From Helicobacter sp. MIT 00-7814 (GTDB lineage Bacteria > Campylobacterota > Campylobacteria > Campylobacterales > Helicobacteraceae): DNA of 64,000 bases. The notes beneath the pieces are model-generated. The model did no database searches, was not told where the DNA came from, and was given only the letters and a program-made list of their open reading frames with translations. The stretch is taken from assembly GCF_003364115.1 (NCBI RefSeq), contig NZ_NXLL01000012.1, forward strand, positions 1 to 64,000, given 5' to 3'. Positions 8,709 to 16,118 of this stretch are shown here, piece by piece (the stretch's first letter is position 1; every line of letters begins with the position of its first letter). The translations under genes were made by a program, and so were the position numbers.

Positions 8709-10316
8709 TTAAGAATGCTCTTTTGGCGCAAAGATGATTTTCACTTTGCAGTCCGCACAGCATTCGATACTTTTTTGCTTCATAGAATCCCCTGCAAACG
8801 CGCTACTTAAAAGCTCTTTAATCCTTGCAATCGATTTGCTTGTCGCAAAGATTTTCCCACATTCCACGCATTTAAAAGGCTCATCTTGCGCTTTTGTCTC
8901 ATACGCAAAGCTACTTGCTTTGACATCAAGCACGCTAGATTCTATCTTTATGACTTTCTCCGCACACGCGTCCGCGCAGTAGTTGCACCCTGTGCAAAGA
9001 GACTGCTTGAAAAGCAACTCAAAAGACGAAGTGTTATTAATAAGCGCCTTTGTCTTGCACGCCTCCACGCAGGAAAGACACAGCGTGCAACCTTGAGAAT
9101 CTATCAGCACATTGCCAGATCTTGGCATGTGGATTCTGCCAAAGTCATTGCCCCGCACCCACGCAAACGCCCTTTGTGAAAAAACCTCTTTTAGTCCCTC
9201 ATTTTCGCGCGGTGTGTAAATGTAATGCGCTTGCTCCAAAGGCTCTATCTGCAAAAGTGCAGAATCTAGCTCGGATTCACTACTTGCTAGCAAAATGCAA
9301 CTTTTGCCGAAAATTGCTTGAGAAAGCGCATTTACTGCCTTTATGCTTTCAGCCATATGCGCGTTTATCTCACCATACAAAATAAGCGTGCTAGCGCTCT
9401 CTTGCACAAGACTTAGCAAATAAGTTTCATTCAAAATATGTGGCTGTCCCATTACAAAAGGCAATGCGCCCTTATTTGCGCCTTCATTTGTATTTTTTGC
9501 AAGAGCTTGCAAAACCTGCGCGCTGGCAGATTCTGTATGCACGATAAGTGAAAATCCCTTGCAAACGCGCGCTTGAGAAGTGAGGGAAAGCAAACTCTCA
9601 CTCTCGCGCATAAGCGCACCTGTAGGGCACACGCTCACGCACTCCCCGCACGCCACGCAATCTAGCGGACTTAAGAGAATCTCCATCTTTTTCATGTCGC
9701 TAAAAATCCCGCGTGTCGCGCATGTGCTCACACACGCCGAGCAGTAGCCACTTCCATCACTTTTAGCCCTGCGATGTTGGAAGTCACAAAGATTTGGACT
9801 AAAAACAATAGGCGCTTCATAGCTATATACGCCACAATTCCCATGCAGTGCGTTAATAAGCGCGTCTGCATTCGCATATTCACTCACCCAATGCACGCCT
9901 TTAATGCTTGCCACAGATTCAAACTTTGTGAAAAATACCACTTGAGAAACCTCAAGCACAAGCGGTTTTTGCGCGCTAGATTCTGTATAAAGAAGTTTAA
10001 AATTCCCAAAATTCCCATTTAGCCCAACAAAACTTTGTGGCAAAACATTGAAAATCTCTAACTCTGAAAAGTATTTAAAAGCGGGATTTTGCTTAGATTC
10101 CACAAGTTCTCTCAAAAAATCTTCAGTCACTTCTCCACTGCCCACCACCGCGATGATTGGCTTAATAAATTGGCTTTTATGAGAATGCAACGGGAGATAA
10201 TCAAGCCTTGTTTCATTGACTTCGTTTAGAATCTCGCAAGTCTGCGGAGAAAAAATATCGCTTTTTAAAAAAATATCATATACATTGCTTTCAAAAAGCG
10301 CTAAATGTCCTTGCAT
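8709..10316 (-). CDS. Multi-cluster 4Fe-4S ferredoxin-type protein, first gene of the FDH operon
   Basis: A 535-residue cytoplasmic iron-sulfur protein. The first 180 residues lack cysteine clusters and contain a possible nucleotide-fold strand (PIIAVVGSGEVTEDFL). Then come several CxxC groups: CSACVSTC near 191, CVACGECVSVCPTGA near 220, CTLCLSCVEAC near 416, CTGCNYCADAC near 442, and zinc-ribbon-like pairs CVECGK near 481 and CCADCK near 522. It opens the formate dehydrogenase operon, 10 bases ahead of the chaperone gene, and has its own promoter and a 5' UTR hairpin. It could feed electrons to or from the FDH, or help assemble it; neither is shown by the sequence. No signal peptide is visible. 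Confidence 0.8.
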   Translation of the reverse strand: MQGHLALFESNVYDIFLKSDIFSPQTCEILNEVNETRLDYLPLHSHKSQFIKPIIAVVGSGEVTEDFLRELVESKQNPAFKYFSELEIFNVLPQSFVGLNGNFGNFKLLYTESSAQKPLVLEVSQVVFFTKFESVASIKGVHWVSEYANADALINALHGNCGVYSYEAPIVFSPNLCDFQHRRAKSDGSGYCSACVSTCATRGIFSDMKKMEILLSPLDCVACGECVSVCPTGALMRESESLLSLTSQARVCKGFSLIVHTESASAQVLQALAKNTNEGANKGALPFVMGQPHILNETYLLSLVQESASTLILYGEINAHMAESIKAVNALSQAIFGKSCILLASSESELDSALLQIEPLEQAHYIYTPRENEGLKEVFSQRAFAWVRGNDFGRIHMPRSGNVLIDSQGCTLCLSCVEACKTKALINNTSSFELLFKQSLCTGCNYCADACAEKVIKIESSVLDVKASSFAYETKAQDEPFKCVECGKIFATSKSIARIKELLSSAFAGDSMKQKSIECCADCKVKIIFAPKEHS

Positions 10317-10354
10317 GTGTCCTCTTTGTGTGGTTTATTGGGAATTAAACTTTA

Positions 10355-10416
10355 CTTTACCTTTTGGTAATTTAGGTAAAGTTTTTCTTATCTTTTCTTG
10401 ATTTAGGCTTATTATA
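10355..10416 (-). promoter_or_regulatory. Promoter and inverted repeat ahead of the FDH operon
   Basis: On the minus strand a perfect TATAAT occupies 10411-10416, placing the transcript start near 10404, some 90 bases before the first ORF. Within the leader, CTTTACC (10355-10361) and GGTAAAG (10375-10381) form an inverted repeat with a 13-base spacer, a candidate operator or RNA hairpin. Together with the next entry this accounts for the 322-base gap 10317-10638; nothing else is evident there. Confidence 0.55.
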
Positions 10417-10587
10417 GGAAGCAAAAACTAACAACTTCAAAGACTTGTCAAATCCATAACTATACAAAATAAAACATATTGCAAGAAAGTAACACTGCGG
10501 ATTCAAACTAAAATTACAAAAAATCCAAACAAAGATTTTACGCTAGCAAATTCTAGCTTTTTAAAAAAGATTTAAAAATTTTAGCGT

Positions 10588-10621
10588 TATGATTGCGCTT
10601 ATTTTCTCTACAAATAGAGAA
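10588..10621 (+). promoter_or_regulatory. Promoter region of the ThrE-like genes with a palindrome
   Basis: TATGAT at 10588-10593 is a good -10. Immediately downstream TTCTCTA-CAAA-TAGAGAA (10604-10621) forms a perfect 7-bp stem in the leader, 17 bases before the ATG at 10639. AAGG precedes the ATG. Confidence 0.5.
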
Positions 10622-10638
10622 TCTTTAAGGTTTATCAA

Positions 10639-11526
10639 ATGAGTGCGAAAACCCCTAAACAAAAGCCAAAAAGCCAAGTTATAAAAGACAAGCACGCCAA
10701 AAGCGAGCAAAATTACGAGGATAAGCAAAATCGTAAAAGTGAGCAAAACCACGAAAGCGAAATAGAAGAGCTAAGCGTATTTTTGGCTCAATACGCCGCA
10801 GCACTCCTTTCAAATGGCGCATATTCCTCAAGAGTCTCGCGTTGCACAAAGCGCATAGGCGAAAGCTATGGCTATGATGTGAGCATGATTATTTGGCTAA
10901 AAAACATCACTCTTAGCATTTCTGAGCGCAGTAATTACCAAAATCGTCGCACACAAGTAAGCTCAAATCCGCCACTTGGCGCAAATTTCCGTATAATTTC
11001 AGACTTAAGCGCGCTTAGCTGGCAAATACATGATGAAAAAATCTCGCTCACGCGCGCCAAAGAGCATTTTAAAAATATTATGGAATCTAAAAATTACACT
11101 TTTTTCTACTCGCTCCTTTTTGCAAGCCTCGCAAACACCGCCTTTTGCAAGCTTTTTGGCGGTGATGTGGGCACACTTTTATGCGTCTTTTTAGGGACAT
11201 TTGCAGGCTTTGCAAGCAAACATATCCTAACCAAACTCAAAGTCGATGTGCGCGGAATCTATGTCCTCGTGGCGTTTATCTCGTCATTTGTCGCTTATAT
11301 CGGTGTGCATTTTGGCATCACAGGCACGCCAGAAATCGCCATAGGTCTTAGCATTCTCTACCTCATACCCGGCATTCAGATTATCAACGCGCTTGCAGAT
11401 GTGCTGCACGAATACACGCTGATGGCGCTAAGTCGGGGCGTTAATATGATGATTTTGCTGATTTGCATTTCCTTTGGCGCGTATATGACGCTAAGCATCG
11501 CAAAAGTGAGCCTTATCCATGTCTGA
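10639..11526 (+). CDS. ThrE-family threonine/serine exporter, N-terminal-domain subunit
   Basis: Matches the N-terminal (DUF1212) half of the ThrE threonine/serine exporter. The first 45 residues are Lys/Glu/Gln-rich and probably disordered. The conserved cytoplasmic part starts at EELSVFLAQYAAALLSNGAY with the helix CTKRIGESYG, and five membrane helices follow from about residue 160, including a family-typical LYLIPGIQIINALADVL. In Corynebacterium ThrE this half and the C-terminal half are one protein; here the second half is the next gene, overlapping by 8 bases, so the two chains must assemble. Export of small neutral amino acids is inferred from family. Threonine dehydratase is the convergent neighbour. 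Confidence 0.88.
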   Translation: MSAKTPKQKPKSQVIKDKHAKSEQNYEDKQNRKSEQNHESEIEELSVFLAQYAAALLSNGAYSSRVSRCTKRIGESYGYDVSMIIWLKNITLSISERSNYQNRRTQVSSNPPLGANFRIISDLSALSWQIHDEKISLTRAKEHFKNIMESKNYTFFYSLLFASLANTAFCKLFGGDVGTLLCVFLGTFAGFASKHILTKLKVDVRGIYVLVAFISSFVAYIGVHFGITGTPEIAIGLSILYLIPGIQIINALADVLHEYTLMALSRGVNMMILLICISFGAYMTLSIAKVSLIHV

Positions 11527-12082
11527 TTTTTTGCAAGAATACCCGCAGATTCTCGCCATTTTACACGCGGAATTTTTCGAAGGCAACGACATTAGCGACA
11601 TTTTATTGCGTATGCTTTTTGCGATGGTAGCAGGATTTGGCTTCTCATACCCTTTTAATCCGCCAAGGCACATACTTTGGGGCATTATGTTCATTTCTGG
11701 GCTGGGGTATTTTATCCGCTCTATGCTTTTGCAAATCCCCGTCTTTAGCCTTGCTGGCGCGAGTTTTTGCGCGAGTTTTTGTATGGGGATTGTGGCATTT
11801 CTCATCGCCAAACGCGCCAAAGTGCCGACAGAAACGATTGTTTTCCCCTCGCTCTTGCCACTTTTCCCCGGAAGCTATGGGTATAAAAGCATTCTTTCCC
11901 TGCTCGCCTTTGCCAAAAACGCCGATGCACCAAACCAACTAGATTATCTCCTTGCGTTTTTTAATAACCTCACAATTATGCTTTTTGTCTCTGTTTTGCT
12001 TGTGGCAGGCGCGTTGATAACTTTTATTATCTTTTATGAACAAAGCTTTATGATGACACGCGGGGTGAAAAGTGAGAAGTAG
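11519..12082 (+). CDS. ThrE-family threonine/serine exporter, C-terminal-domain subunit
   Basis: A 187-residue membrane protein with about five helices, matching the second (DUF3815) half of ThrE. Family-like stretches are FGFSYPFNPPRHILWG near residue 40 and VFPSLLPLFPGSYGYKS near residue 109, the latter mirroring the PGIQ motif of the partner. Its ATG lies inside the last codons of the upstream gene (8-base overlap), which points to translational coupling and equimolar subunits. It ends just before a strong hairpin shared with the convergent ilvA gene. Confidence 0.88.
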   Translation: MSDFLQEYPQILAILHAEFFEGNDISDILLRMLFAMVAGFGFSYPFNPPRHILWGIMFISGLGYFIRSMLLQIPVFSLAGASFCASFCMGIVAFLIAKRAKVPTETIVFPSLLPLFPGSYGYKSILSLLAFAKNADAPNQLDYLLAFFNNLTIMLFVSVLLVAGALITFIIFYEQSFMMTRGVKSEK

Positions 12083-12100
12083 ATTCTAAACAAAACAAAT

Positions 12101-12129
12101 CCAAGCGCAAACCGGGATTTTGCGCTTGG
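12101..12129 (-). terminator. Intrinsic terminator between convergent ilvA and ThrE genes
   Basis: CCAAGCGCAAA and TTTGCGCTTGG form a perfect 11-bp stem with a 7-base loop. On the minus strand a T-rich run (ATTTGTTTTGTTT) follows, so it best serves ilvA; it can also fold in ThrE transcripts, without a U-run. Confidence 0.75.
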
Positions 12130-12150
12130 GGGATTGATATTTCACAAAAT

Positions 12151-13386
12151 TCAAAACATTTCGCTAAATTTATATCCATGCTCTAAAAGCACGCGTTGGA
12201 CAGATTCTTTATGTTCTTTGCCCTTGATTTCAAGTGCAAGCTCGACGATCGCATCGCCGTATTCAAGCTTCGTGCTTACGCGAGAATAGTTGATAAACAC
12301 GATATTTGCACCCTCTTTTGTGAGCAATTCTGTGAGTTTTTGCAAACTTCCGGGCTTATCAACCAAAATAACTTGAAACTTCATCTTCCTGTCGCTCTTT
12401 AACAGCGCCTTTTCGATGATGATATTTAGCATCGTCACATCGATATTTCCGCCACTTAGTACAACGCCGACTTTTTGGCGTGGCTCCAAATCAAGCTTAT
12501 GATGCAAAAGTGCCGCCACACCAGCAGCCCCAGCGCCTTCAACGACGAGTTTTTGGGATTCTAACAAAAAGAGAATCGCACTTGCAATCTCTTCATCATC
12601 AACCTCAACAATCCCATCAACGCCCTGCAAAATGCACTCAAATACGCCCTCATTCACATCGCGCACAGCAATGCCATCAGCGATAGTGCGCACAGCTTGA
12701 GAGTTGAGAATCTTTTTTTGATAAAAGCTATTTTTCATCGCGTTTGCACCCTTGGCATTCACGCCGATAATCTTTGTGTTAGGACTTAGCGCTTTATACG
12801 CGCTCGCAATCCCGCTAATAAGCCCACCACCGCCTATTGGCACGACTACAATATCAAGCTTTTCTTCTTCTATCATTTCAAGCGCGATACTGCCCTGCCC
12901 TGCGATGACTTCGCTATCTGCAAAGGGGTGGATAAAAGTGAGATTGCGCTCTTTGGCAAGATTGAGCGCGTAGGCATAGGCTTCGTCATAGTTATTCCCC
13001 GCAAGCACGACTTCCGCGCCCATCGCCTTTGTGCCCGTAACCTTAAGCAAAGGCGTGGCTTCAGGCATCACAATCACCGCGCGCGTTTTGAAGTGTTGTG
13101 CCGCATACGCCACGCCCTGCGCGTGATTCCCAGCACTTGCGCAAATCACGCCCTGTTCGAGAATCTGCGTTTTATTCGCAATATCTGCTTCCTTAAGGCA
13201 TGCGAGTTTATTAAACGCCCCGCGTATTTTAAATGCGCCTGTGAGCTGAAGATTCTCTTTTTTTAAAAAAACCTGCGCATTTGCCATTTTGCTTAGGCGC
13301 GGTGCGTAAGCAAGTGCGTTATGCGTGATAATGCCTTCCAAGCGTTTATGCGCTTGCGTAATCAAATCCAAAGAAAGTAGTTTCAT
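12151..13386 (-). CDS. ilvA: Threonine ammonia-lyase (threonine dehydratase) with ACT domain
   Basis: PLP enzyme converting L-threonine to 2-oxobutanoate and ammonia, the entry to isoleucine synthesis or a catabolic step. In the 411 residues the PLP lysine is K53 in GAFKIRGAFNK, the phosphate-binding loop is VPIGGGGLISG near residue 180, and a C-terminal ACT-like regulatory domain begins about residue 330 (KFQVILVDKPGSLQKL). The single-ACT form of about 400 residues is the common epsilonproteobacterial type, shorter than E. coli IlvA. It converges on a threonine/serine exporter, so the pair may balance threonine. The start is the ATG at 13386; AAGGAAAA precedes it. Confidence 0.94.
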   Translation of the reverse strand: MKLLSLDLITQAHKRLEGIITHNALAYAPRLSKMANAQVFLKKENLQLTGAFKIRGAFNKLACLKEADIANKTQILEQGVICASAGNHAQGVAYAAQHFKTRAVIVMPEATPLLKVTGTKAMGAEVVLAGNNYDEAYAYALNLAKERNLTFIHPFADSEVIAGQGSIALEMIEEEKLDIVVVPIGGGGLISGIASAYKALSPNTKIIGVNAKGANAMKNSFYQKKILNSQAVRTIADGIAVRDVNEGVFECILQGVDGIVEVDDEEIASAILFLLESQKLVVEGAGAAGVAALLHHKLDLEPRQKVGVVLSGGNIDVTMLNIIIEKALLKSDRKMKFQVILVDKPGSLQKLTELLTKEGANIVFINYSRVSTKLEYGDAIVELALEIKGKEHKESVQRVLLEHGYKFSEMF

Positions 13387-13395
13387 GCGTTTTCC

Positions 13396-15468
13396 TTAAT
13401 TTTGCTCTATTTTGTAGCCATTTTTGAGAATCCACCAGCTCAGCGCCTTTGCACGCTGTAAGTCAGAAAAAAGCTCCTGCGCGCGTTGCGTGTCCTTAGC
13501 GCGTTGCAGTCCATCGCCAAAATATTCAACCTTATAGCCATCATAAATAAATCTATCCGTAGCGACCACATTAAGCCCGAGCGCCTCATTTTTGTCCTCA
13601 TACACCATCATTTTATTGCTCAAAAGTGGCGCGCCAAAACTCACATATTTGTAGCCATTTGGTGCGGTGAGCTCAACCAAAGTCGGCGTAATATCAATAT
13701 GCGAGCCAACGCCAGAAATTAGCACTGGATTAAGCTTTGGCGCATAAATGATAAGTGGCACGCTATTGTTTATGCGCACATTTGCCCCGGCAAAGGGATA
13801 TTCCCTATCATAATGATCGCCTGTTATCACAAAAATGCTATTTGGGAATCGCGCGCTCATCTCCTCCACAAACTTCGCAATCATCTTATCTTGATACCAA
13901 ATATGCCCTAGAATCTGCTTTGTTGTGGATTTTTGCGTGATTTCTGGGTGTGCTTTCAAAAACGCTTCAATCTCTTCCATCGGCGCGCCAAAGCTTTGCA
14001 GTGGGACATCATAGGGCGGGTGATTTGAAGTTGTCATAATCATATTAAAAGTTTTTGGCTCGTTATTGAGCAAGATTCTATCGCGCACAAACAAAAACAA
14101 AAGATGATCATACGCGCCCCATGAGTTTTCGTAAGGTTGCGCGTAGTCGCGATTTTTCGCATTTTGAATAATATGCGTAGAGTATAAAATATCATCAAAG
14201 CCCTGCGCGGTGATATAGCTATCAAGCTTTTGCCAAGTGCCCGAGCCACCATAATAAAAATGTGTTTTGAAGCCCAAATCCCTAAAAATCACCGCTGGCG
14301 CGCTCTTAAATTCCTCCATACGCCCAACCATAAGGCTTAGCGGAATCTCTGTATGCAAAAGCCCGCTAATTTGAGAATCTAAGCTCCCAATCGTATTTCC
14401 CGCGCCTTGCAAAAACACATCTGCCTTATATGCGCCTTTTTGTTCAACAAGCTTTTTAAGCTCGCTTGTGAGATTAAGCTCATCAAATTTTTTATCAAAA
14501 TGCCACTCACTCATACTTTCAGCAACAATATAAAAAATATGATTAATCTGCACATCGCTTGTATTGCTTGAGGTTTTTTGTAGCAATTCTAAGAGATTGT
14601 AAGAATGCGAAGATTCTGTATTTTCTGGCGCGCTAGGAAGATTAAAATATTTTTGCGTCGCCACAATCGGGCTTTCCTCCACATAATCATCAAAAGAAGA
14701 ATGCGAAATCTTGCTATACGCCCTATACACAAGGTGCAAATCACGCAGTGCGCCACTTGTAGCCTTGCGTAAAAAGACATTTTCCACAGGTTTAATCTCT
14801 TTGCCAAGCGAAATCCCTTGCAAGCCAAAATGCCCGTTAATCGCAAAAAGCGCACCAAACACAAACACGCAAAAAAGCGCTAAATTTTTCCACAAATGAT
14901 TTTCTTTTTTCTGGCGCATACGCGAGCTTATAAGCTCATTTGTGCAATACACAAAATCAACCAAACTAAAAAACGCGCGCAAAATCCACATAAGCGCAAT
15001 GCTTATCACAATGCAGGCAAAGATTTTCACACCCAAATGATACTGCCCGCTAAGTGCAGTTTCAAAAATCGCCATTCTATCATCAAACACAAGCCCCAAA
15101 AGATTTGTATTAAACACATCGCCATAGATTTGATAAAAGCCGATATTTGCGATATTCACAAAGCACAAAACAAAAATAACAAGACTTACAAAAAGCTTCC
15201 TTATGCCTTCACCAATCCTACTTGTCCCAAGGAAAAGCGCAAGGACAAAATACACCACCGCCAAAGCGCCAACAATCTGCCCATCATAGCGTGCGCCATT
15301 AATAAAAGTCTGTAAATATTCCCCGCTACTCTCCCCTATCGCGCCACCCCACACGCCAAGATACAAAATAAAAAACGCACGGAATCCAAAACACACAACA
15401 TACAAAAAGATAAAAAAAATCAAGCTTTTCCATAAAAGTTTTTCAAAAAAATAACTACGCTTCATCAT
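13396..15468 (-). CDS. LtaS-like sulfatase/alkaline-phosphatase-fold membrane transferase (paralogue 1)
   Basis: A 690-residue membrane enzyme of the lipoteichoic-acid-synthase/phosphoglycerol-transferase group. Five N-terminal membrane helices (to about residue 165) lead to a periplasmic catalytic domain with the metal/nucleophile landmarks of the superfamily: HIFYIVAESMSEW near residue 311, the nucleophile-loop candidate GAGNTIGSLDSQ near 355, MTTSNHPPYDVP near 475, ITGDHYDREY near 544. Gram-negative relatives move phosphoglycerol or phosphoethanolamine onto glycans or lipids; the substrate here is unknown. The start overlaps the upstream gene stop (ATGATGA-type coupling), and that gene has a C9 tract, so expression may be affected by slippage there. 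A paralogue lies at 49764-51832. Confidence 0.85.
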   Translation of the reverse strand: MMKRSYFFEKLLWKSLIFFIFLYVVCFGFRAFFILYLGVWGGAIGESSGEYLQTFINGARYDGQIVGALAVVYFVLALFLGTSRIGEGIRKLFVSLVIFVLCFVNIANIGFYQIYGDVFNTNLLGLVFDDRMAIFETALSGQYHLGVKIFACIVISIALMWILRAFFSLVDFVYCTNELISSRMRQKKENHLWKNLALFCVFVFGALFAINGHFGLQGISLGKEIKPVENVFLRKATSGALRDLHLVYRAYSKISHSSFDDYVEESPIVATQKYFNLPSAPENTESSHSYNLLELLQKTSSNTSDVQINHIFYIVAESMSEWHFDKKFDELNLTSELKKLVEQKGAYKADVFLQGAGNTIGSLDSQISGLLHTEIPLSLMVGRMEEFKSAPAVIFRDLGFKTHFYYGGSGTWQKLDSYITAQGFDDILYSTHIIQNAKNRDYAQPYENSWGAYDHLLFLFVRDRILLNNEPKTFNMIMTTSNHPPYDVPLQSFGAPMEEIEAFLKAHPEITQKSTTKQILGHIWYQDKMIAKFVEEMSARFPNSIFVITGDHYDREYPFAGANVRINNSVPLIIYAPKLNPVLISGVGSHIDITPTLVELTAPNGYKYVSFGAPLLSNKMMVYEDKNEALGLNVVATDRFIYDGYKVEYFGDGLQRAKDTQRAQELFSDLQRAKALSWWILKNGYKIEQN

Positions 15469-16115
15469 CTGTCCTTGCGAAAAAATAAATTAAAAATCTT
15501 GCCCCAAAGTGCGCAAAATGGGTGCCTAAATAGCGCAAAAATTGAGAATCCAAGCGCATACAGCCACAAATAAGGGCAAATGATAACTTCATAAAGGCTA
15601 AAAAGATAAATATTGCCATCGAAGGGGGGGGGCATAAGATTAAAAGATTCTAAACAAAGCGCAAGCGCATACAGCCCAAGACTTAAGCAAAGGAGTTTAA
15701 GCGCAAATCTATCAACGCACGCAATGCAAAAAATAAAAATTAGCACAACCACACCTTGCACCAAAATTGATAAATGCGCCAAATCAAAAGGCAAAAGATT
15801 AAGCGCGCTAAGATAGAGCAACACACCAAAAAGCGCGAATACAAAAAGCGTTTGGGGCTTGAGTGAGTGGTTTAAAAAAGAAAATGTAAGCCCAAAGCTT
15901 TTCAAAACAAATATCATCAGCAAAAGTGTGCAAAACACACTCGGTGCGCCAAAAAATGAATAAATCAAAGCATTTGTGTTAAAGCCCTCAACCAATGGCA
16001 CAAAACTTAGCGCAAAAAATAGCGCCACAAACACAAAGCGCGCAAACTTATGCCTAAAAAGCACTTGCGACAAAAACGCTAAAATCCCTAAACTCAACAC
16101 GCCAACGCCAAACAT
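15465..16115 (-). CDS. Polytopic membrane protein with a C9 tract, envelope operon
   Basis: A 216-residue protein with about six or seven membrane helices and few charged residues; no family recognised. ATG at 16115 is preferred over the GTG just before it because the AGGATAAG site is then well spaced. A run of nine C on the coding strand encodes the three prolines of LMPPPFDGN (about residue 163). At nine C the frame is open through to the stop; a gain or loss of one C would truncate the protein. Its stop overlaps the start of the LtaS-like gene, and it begins right after the sialidase-fold gene, so the three are one operon. It might supply a lipid-linked donor or scaffold, which is a guess. 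Confidence 0.75.
   Translation of the reverse strand: MFGVGVLSLGILAFLSQVLFRHKFARFVFVALFFALSFVPLVEGFNTNALIYSFFGAPSVFCTLLLMIFVLKSFGLTFSFLNHSLKPQTLFVFALFGVLLYLSALNLLPFDLAHLSILVQGVVVLIFIFCIACVDRFALKLLCLSLGLYALALCLESFNLMPPPFDGNIYLFSLYEVIICPYLWLYALGFSIFALFRHPFCALWGKIFNLFFRKDR
15624..15632. repeat. G9 (C9 on coding strand) homopolymer inside a membrane-protein gene
   Basis: Nine consecutive G on the plus strand, inside the coding region of the 216-residue membrane protein, which is in frame at this length. Tracts of this size slip in Helicobacter and Campylobacter and cause on/off switching. Confidence 0.8.
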
Positions 16116-16118
16116 CAC

